Origin: Zoogloea oleivorans
GTDB lineage: Bacteria; Pseudomonadota; Gammaproteobacteria; Burkholderiales; Rhodocyclaceae
Assembly (NCBI RefSeq): GCF_008107625.1
Contig: NZ_SDKK01000011.1
Coordinates: forward strand, 1-64,000
Direction: 5' to 3'
DNA length: 64,000 bases
This document shows, piece after piece, positions 60,930-64,000 of the stretch. Under the pieces are notes generated by a model that saw only the letters and a program-made list of their open reading frames with translations, did no database searches and had not been told where the DNA came from. Numbering within the stretch: position 1 is the stretch's first letter; every line of letters begins with the position of its first letter. A program made the translations under genes and the position numbers.

Positions 60930-61249
60930 CACCGGCCGCCTTTCTTCATGGCGCTGGCAATGCGGGCACGGTATTCGGACCAATTTTCTTTCGGTCGGGC
61001 TTCAATTCCCAGCTCCCGGCCCTTGGCCTGCGTTGCCGCTTCGCTGGATCGCCAGTCATCGGTCTGTGCAGACGCCTGCACGGCATGGCGCAGGCGCTCG
61101 ACGGCAATCCAGATCGCCGCCAGGAAGAGCAGAACGGGGTGCGTCTCGGGAAAGGCCTTGCCGTAGATTGAGGAGAGCAAACCGCCGGCCTGGTGAAGAT
61201 CATCGGCGAGAGAGGCCCCGGCAGTGGAGGCGGGCTTATTCGTGCTCAT
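60929..61249 (-). CDS. Hypothetical element protein (106 aa)
   Basis: The 106-residue protein has one hydrophobic helix (HPVLLFLAAIWIAVERLRHA) and a charged C-terminal half (ENWSEYRARIASAMKKGGR). No family is recognised. Its start overlaps the stop of the AlpA-like gene, and its stop abuts the next start. It contains palindrome copy 5. Confidence 0.6.
   Translation of the reverse strand: MSTNKPASTAGASLADDLHQAGGLLSSIYGKAFPETHPVLLFLAAIWIAVERLRHAVQASAQTDDWRSSEAATQAKGRELGIEARPKENWSEYRARIASAMKKGGR
61066..61081. repeat. 16-bp palindrome, copy 5
   Basis: GTGCAGACGCCTGCAC, one base off the perfect palindrome, inside the 106-residue gene. Confidence 0.5.
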
Positions 61250-61536
61250 TGCCAGGCCTCGCCGCTCAGTGCTTTACGAAGCTCGGCAACACGCCAAGCC
61301 GTCACGCCCTCAGATAGCTTTCGCGGCGCAGGCAGGGTGCCTTTTTTCACACGACGCCAAACGGTGGCGGGCGAGCACGCAAAGAGAGCCGCCACGACGG
61401 GCAGGCGGACGTTTGCGGCGCCGGGCAATGCATCGAAGTTTTCGAGGGCGGCCGGAATTGATGCCGTGGCAGGCGTAGGAAACGCCTTGATGGCGTTATG
61501 GGGCGCTACTTTGATGCAGGTGTTTTGGGTTTTCAT
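61246..61536 (-). CDS. AlpA-like regulator/excisionase
   Basis: The 96-residue protein has a C-terminal MerR-type HTH, VVAALFACSPATVWRRVKKG then TLPAPRKLSEGVTAWRVAEL, typical of AlpA/phage excisionase proteins that act both in excision and in switching on the replication genes. It is the first gene of the coupled block that leads into the primase. Three GACACGGCA repeats lie just upstream. Confidence 0.8.
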   Translation of the reverse strand: MKTQNTCIKVAPHNAIKAFPTPATASIPAALENFDALPGAANVRLPVVAALFACSPATVWRRVKKGTLPAPRKLSEGVTAWRVAELRKALSGEAWQ

Positions 61537-61553
61537 GCCATGTCCTTTTAAAG

Positions 61554-61608
61554 AGACACGGCAGGCGGTTAGGTGACATGCCGTGTCTTTGGTTGATGCG
61601 ACACGGCA
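61554..61608. promoter_or_regulatory. Three GACACGGCA repeats upstream of the AlpA-like gene
   Basis: AGACACGGCA (61554-61563) and its inverse TGCCGTGTCT (61579-61588) are a perfect 10-bp pair 15 bp apart. A third copy GACACGGCA is at 61600-61608. Spacing of 21-24 bp is close to two helical turns. Likely operator for the AlpA-like protein or a repressor. Confidence 0.6.
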
Positions 61609-61624
61609 AGGCTAAAAAACTGGA

Positions 61625-61649
61625 TTCCCGGTTTGTCGGAGACCGGGAA
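61625..61649. terminator. Hairpin after the 220-residue cargo gene
   Basis: TTCCCGGT-N9-ACCGGGAA forms an 8-bp stem directly downstream of the leftward gene at 61652-62314. There is no clear T run. Confidence 0.4.
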
Positions 61650-61651
61650 AA

Positions 61652-62314
61652 CTAATCAGGTGATGGGATAAGTTTTTTTATGTCGCTTACCCTGTTCGAG
61701 AATGCTTTGAATGTTGTCGGCTCGCCCTTCCCCCTGGTGAATATCTCGCCCCCGTTTTCATCGTCCGTGATCTCTTCAACCACATCACCGCCTTGGTGTT
61801 TTTCTAATAGTTTCCAAAGCACTTTTGCCGAGGTGTCGCGTCCGTTCTCTATCAGGAGGTCGCGAACCAATGCATACAGCGGCGAGAGTCCCCGTTTGTT
61901 GCCGGTGAAGCGCTCGCCTTTTGCTGCACTGAGCTTCAGTGTTCCGGCCTTTAGCTCCAGGCTGATAACCCATGCATCCATCAGCAAGAGTTTAAGCGGG
62001 GAGAGATTCGCCCTCAGAACGGAGGGGCGGGCACAAATGAAAAGCAGAAAATCCAGCTCAGCAAGAATGTCTGACTGGTGTGAGTGGATGAGCCTTCGGG
62101 GCGGCTTGGTGTTCTTTGCTTCTAACGCGGCAAGCTTCTCGGATAGTTCTTTGACCTTCGTCCTAAATAGGCTCTTACTGCCCGAGACAAGATTGTCTAA
62201 ACAGTACGAATCTTCCATATCCGGACCTGCCCATTCATTTTCGAGCGAGTCAAAGACATGCTCGCGCTCTCCAAAATCATCGAACACACTTGCGCCCCTT
62301 CGTGCGCCCTTCAA
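61652..62314 (-). CDS. Unknown 220-residue protein in the cargo position
   Basis: The protein contains a short coiled coil (TKVKELSEKLAALEAKNTKP), a hydrophobic helical centre (ILAELDFLLFICARPSVLRA) and a charged C-terminal domain (VVEEITDDENGGEIF). I recognise no family. Base composition is visibly less GC-rich than in the rest of the element. It lies between the integrase and the AlpA-like gene, the usual place for variable cargo such as anti-phage genes in P4-like islands. The role is not known; the start could be internal. Confidence 0.65.
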   Translation of the reverse strand: MKGARRGASVFDDFGEREHVFDSLENEWAGPDMEDSYCLDNLVSGSKSLFRTKVKELSEKLAALEAKNTKPPRRLIHSHQSDILAELDFLLFICARPSVLRANLSPLKLLLMDAWVISLELKAGTLKLSAAKGERFTGNKRGLSPLYALVRDLLIENGRDTSAKVLWKLLEKHQGGDVVEEITDDENGGEIFTRGKGEPTTFKAFSNRVSDIKKLIPSPD

Positions 62315-62399
62315 AAAGGTGCCGCGCCAGCGGGGCGAAGGTTTCCCCGTTTTCGGTTGGCCGACCTAGGCGCGGCGTACTGCTCGGATGATCTTCAAG

Positions 62400-63644
62400 T
62401 CATGCAGCGGTGTGCCCGTGTAACGGGATGACGTTCCCCCGTCCCACCTGGTCGAGGTAGTCGGCCCACTGCTGCATCATCTTGCGGCGCTCGGCCAAGT
62501 ATTCAGCCTGGTGCGAGTAGGCCCCGAAAACTTCCTTCCGCTCCCGGTGCGCCAACTGACGGTCGATCACCTCTGGCCGCCATCCCAATTCGAGTAGTGC
62601 CCCCGTCGCGGTTGTCCGGAAGCCGGCCCCGGTGACTTCGTCGCCGGCATAACCCATTGCCCGCAAGGCGGTGTTGATTGTGCCGTCGCTCATCGGGCGT
62701 CTCGGGTCGTTACGGTTGGGAAAGACAAGGTCACGTTGGCCCGTCATCTCGTGAAGCTCCTTGAGCAAATCGACGGCCTGCGTCGAGAGCGCAACCGTGT
62801 GGGCCTCTTTCATCTTCATACCGACAAGCCCCCTACTCCGGTCCCGTTCCGCCGGCACAACCCATACGCCAGCTTGCAGATCAATTTCACTCCAGCTGGC
62901 GCCCCGCAGCTCACCAGGACGGAGGAAGGTCAGAGCGAGCAGGCGAATGGCGTTCTTGACCATCAGCGTGATGCGCACCGCGTCCAGACGGATGAAGAAC
63001 TCCCGCAGCCCTGTTGGGTACAACGCGGCCCGGTGCTCTACCGAAGCAACCTTGAGGGCCTTGTGGAGACCCGTTACCGGATTGTTCTCGGCACGGCCGG
63101 TGGCAATGGCGTAGAGGAAGATATCGCCGGCCCGCTGCCGGACACGCTTCAAGGTTTCCAGGGCACCCCGGGCTTCAACCTTGCGGAGAACCGCCAGCAT
63201 CTCGGCGGCACTGATCTCGGAGACCGGGCGATGCCCGAGAGCGGGAAACAGATCCTGCTCCAGGGAGGTGAGTACCTTGGCCGCGTAGGTGTCCAACCAC
63301 TCTCCCCGCTTCTTCTCGTGCCACTCCCTGGCCACGATCTCAAACGACGCATCGGCGGCGACCTTCCGGGCGATCTTCTCTGCTCGACGGGTCTCACTGG
63401 GATCTTTCCCCGCATCCAGAAGCCGGCGAGCATCGTCCCGCTTCTGACGAGCCACCTTCAGGGGCACTTCTGGATAGACCCCGAGTGCCAGCAGTTTCTC
63501 CTTGCCGGCGAAACGGTATTTCAAGCGCCAGTAAAGGGCGCCGGGCTTGATTCCGACCAGCAGGAAGAGGCCCTTTTCATCTGCCAGCTTGTAGGGCTTT
63601 TCACCGGGCCGGGCCTTGCGAATCGCAGTATCTGTAAGGGCCAT
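62400..63644 (-). CDS. int: Tyrosine integrase, P4/DUF4102 type
   Basis: From the ATG at 63642-63644 the protein has 414 residues, starting MALTDTAIRKARPGEKPYKL, the arm-binding DUF4102 domain. Catalytic parts: Arg in LTFLRPGELRGASW, GAGFRTTATGALLEL (box II Arg kept; the usual His of HGFR is Ala), QLAHRERKEVFGAYSHQAEY with His and the tyrosine nucleophile. A TTG start 30 bp further up is possible. It reads away from tRNA-Arg, whose 3' end is the insertion site. Confidence 0.92.
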   Translation of the reverse strand: MALTDTAIRKARPGEKPYKLADEKGLFLLVGIKPGALYWRLKYRFAGKEKLLALGVYPEVPLKVARQKRDDARRLLDAGKDPSETRRAEKIARKVAADASFEIVAREWHEKKRGEWLDTYAAKVLTSLEQDLFPALGHRPVSEISAAEMLAVLRKVEARGALETLKRVRQRAGDIFLYAIATGRAENNPVTGLHKALKVASVEHRAALYPTGLREFFIRLDAVRITLMVKNAIRLLALTFLRPGELRGASWSEIDLQAGVWVVPAERDRSRGLVGMKMKEAHTVALSTQAVDLLKELHEMTGQRDLVFPNRNDPRRPMSDGTINTALRAMGYAGDEVTGAGFRTTATGALLELGWRPEVIDRQLAHRERKEVFGAYSHQAEYLAERRKMMQQWADYLDQVGRGNVIPLHGHTAA

Positions 63645-63732
63645 GGGGGAATTCGGGGGTATCTGTTTGGCCAAAAATCGGGGGTATCAAGAAAGCCCCC
63701 CGGATATACCCCCACAAACGATGCGATTGGAG

Positions 63733-63855
63733 GGTATCGCCTGATGCACGATGATACGCCCCAAAAACAAAAAAGCCCGCAATCGCGGGCTTCTTCGTAT
63801 TCCTCTGCTACTTCCTGATACTGCTTGAGACCATAATTTGGTCCCCCCGACAGGA
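63733..63855. repeat. Right direct repeat: tRNA terminator plus att core (attR)
   Basis: This segment matches 50653-50774. It includes the tRNA terminator AAGCCCGC-AATC-GCGGGCTT (63773-63792, followed leftward by TTTTTTGTTTTT) and ends in the tRNA 3' sequence TTGGTCCCCCCGACAGGA (63838-63855). Confidence 0.8.
63761..63792 (-). terminator. Rho-independent terminator of tRNA-Arg
   Basis: GCCCGC-AATC-GCGGGC with AA/TT extensions and a leftward T-rich run. It is 47 bp past the tRNA 3' end. A near-identical hairpin is at 50693-50712. Confidence 0.8.
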
Positions 63856-63913
63856 ATCGAACCTGTATCTGGCGCTTAGGAGGCGCCCGTTCTATCCATT
63901 GAACTACGGAGAG
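63839..63913 (-). tRNA. tRNA-Arg(CCU)
   Basis: The minus strand folds as a 75-nt tRNA with acceptor CTCTCCG/CGGGGGG (two G-U pairs), D-stem GTTC/GAAC, anticodon stem GGCGC/GCGCC with loop CTCCTAA (anticodon CCU), T-arm ACAGG/CCTGT and encoded CCA. It is the integration target of the element. A -10 box TAGAAT lies about 13 bp upstream of its 5' end. Confidence 0.96.
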
Positions 63914-63954
63914 AGGAAGCGCCGCATTCTATCCCGGCGGGGCCTGAAAATGCC

Positions 63955-64000
63955 ATGTCCGATAGAGCCGAAGACGAAGAAAAAGCCGGCAAACCGCGCC
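63955..64000 (+). CDS. Possible start of a gene running off the right edge
   Basis: An ATG at 63955 opens the frame MSDRAEDEEKAGKPR, still open at the window end. Only 15 codons are visible and the ribosome binding site is weak, so this is tentative. Confidence 0.35.
   Translation, partial: MSDRAEDEEKAGKPR

Noticed and set aside
1-64000. CRISPR arrays
   Set aside because: No set of regularly spaced identical repeats of 25-40 bp was seen; the short repeats in the element are iterons and operators.

Overview
The window is GC-rich DNA from a betaproteobacterium, most likely of the Rhodocyclales type. I infer this from the lysC/tRNA-Ser(GCU) arrangement, the EpsEFGL-type exopolysaccharide operon, a PQQ alcohol dehydrogenase paired with a XoxJ-like binding protein, and general protein similarity. 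No search was run, so the taxonomic call is an inference.

Region 1 (1-10.9 kb) handles metals and efflux. A copper-type cluster on the minus strand (DUF411 protein, cytochrome c, multicopper oxidase, a 5'-truncated TolC-family gene) carries two copies of an ATTAC(A)-N4-TGTAAT box like those bound by CopR/CusR regulators. Next come an RbbA-type ABC exporter (permease, ATPase-permease fusion, HlyD adaptor, NodT outer-membrane factor) and a divergent TetR regulator with an operator in the shared promoter.

Region 2 (11-32.7 kb) is mostly core genome: a quinoprotein dehydrogenase with a periplasmic binding protein, an eroded IS3-family relic, tRNA-Ser(GCU), lysC, an XRE regulator with its own operator, a radical SAM gene divergent from queD, DJ-1/PfpI, GST, a DEAD-box helicase, HD-GYP and HDOD signalling proteins, the phosphate transporter pair, a CoA-transferase, rlmJ, a MazG-like protein, enoyl-CoA hydratase and gamma carbonic anhydrase.

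Region 3 (32.7-48.1 kb) is one leftward exopolysaccharide operon of twelve genes: epsL, epsE, epsF, epsG, a Wzy-like polymerase, a Wzx-like flippase, several glycosyltransferases, two PaaK/CapK-like proteins and a heparinase II/III-family protein. Direct repeats of a TTTGCAAA palindrome lie upstream.

Region 4 (48.3-63.9 kb) is accessory. A 13.1-kb integrated element (about 50758-63855) sits in the 3' end of tRNA-Arg(CCU), with a tyrosine integrase next to the tRNA and an imperfect direct repeat (att plus tRNA terminator) at the far end. Its genes are all leftward: AlpA-like regulator, primase-helicase, small hypothetical genes, a DUF3987 protein, HTH proteins and a serine recombinase. No capsid or tail genes are seen, so it resembles a P4-like satellite. 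The region downstream of the primase holds the most interesting structure: twelve 9-bp TGTTCCG(A/G)C repeats in two clusters, a sigma70-type promoter, and a leader in which one element (seqB-like) is complementary both to an upstream element (seqA-like) and to a downstream element overlapping the first gene's ribosome binding site (seqC-like). This is the layout of the phage P4 CI-RNA immunity system, with unrelated sequence as far as I can tell. A 16-bp palindrome close to GTGCAGACGTCTGCAC occurs five times in the element, once just upstream of that promoter. Left of the element, a primase fragment joined to a second att/terminator copy shows that a related element was there before; a TumE-type toxin-antitoxin pair now sits beside that scar.
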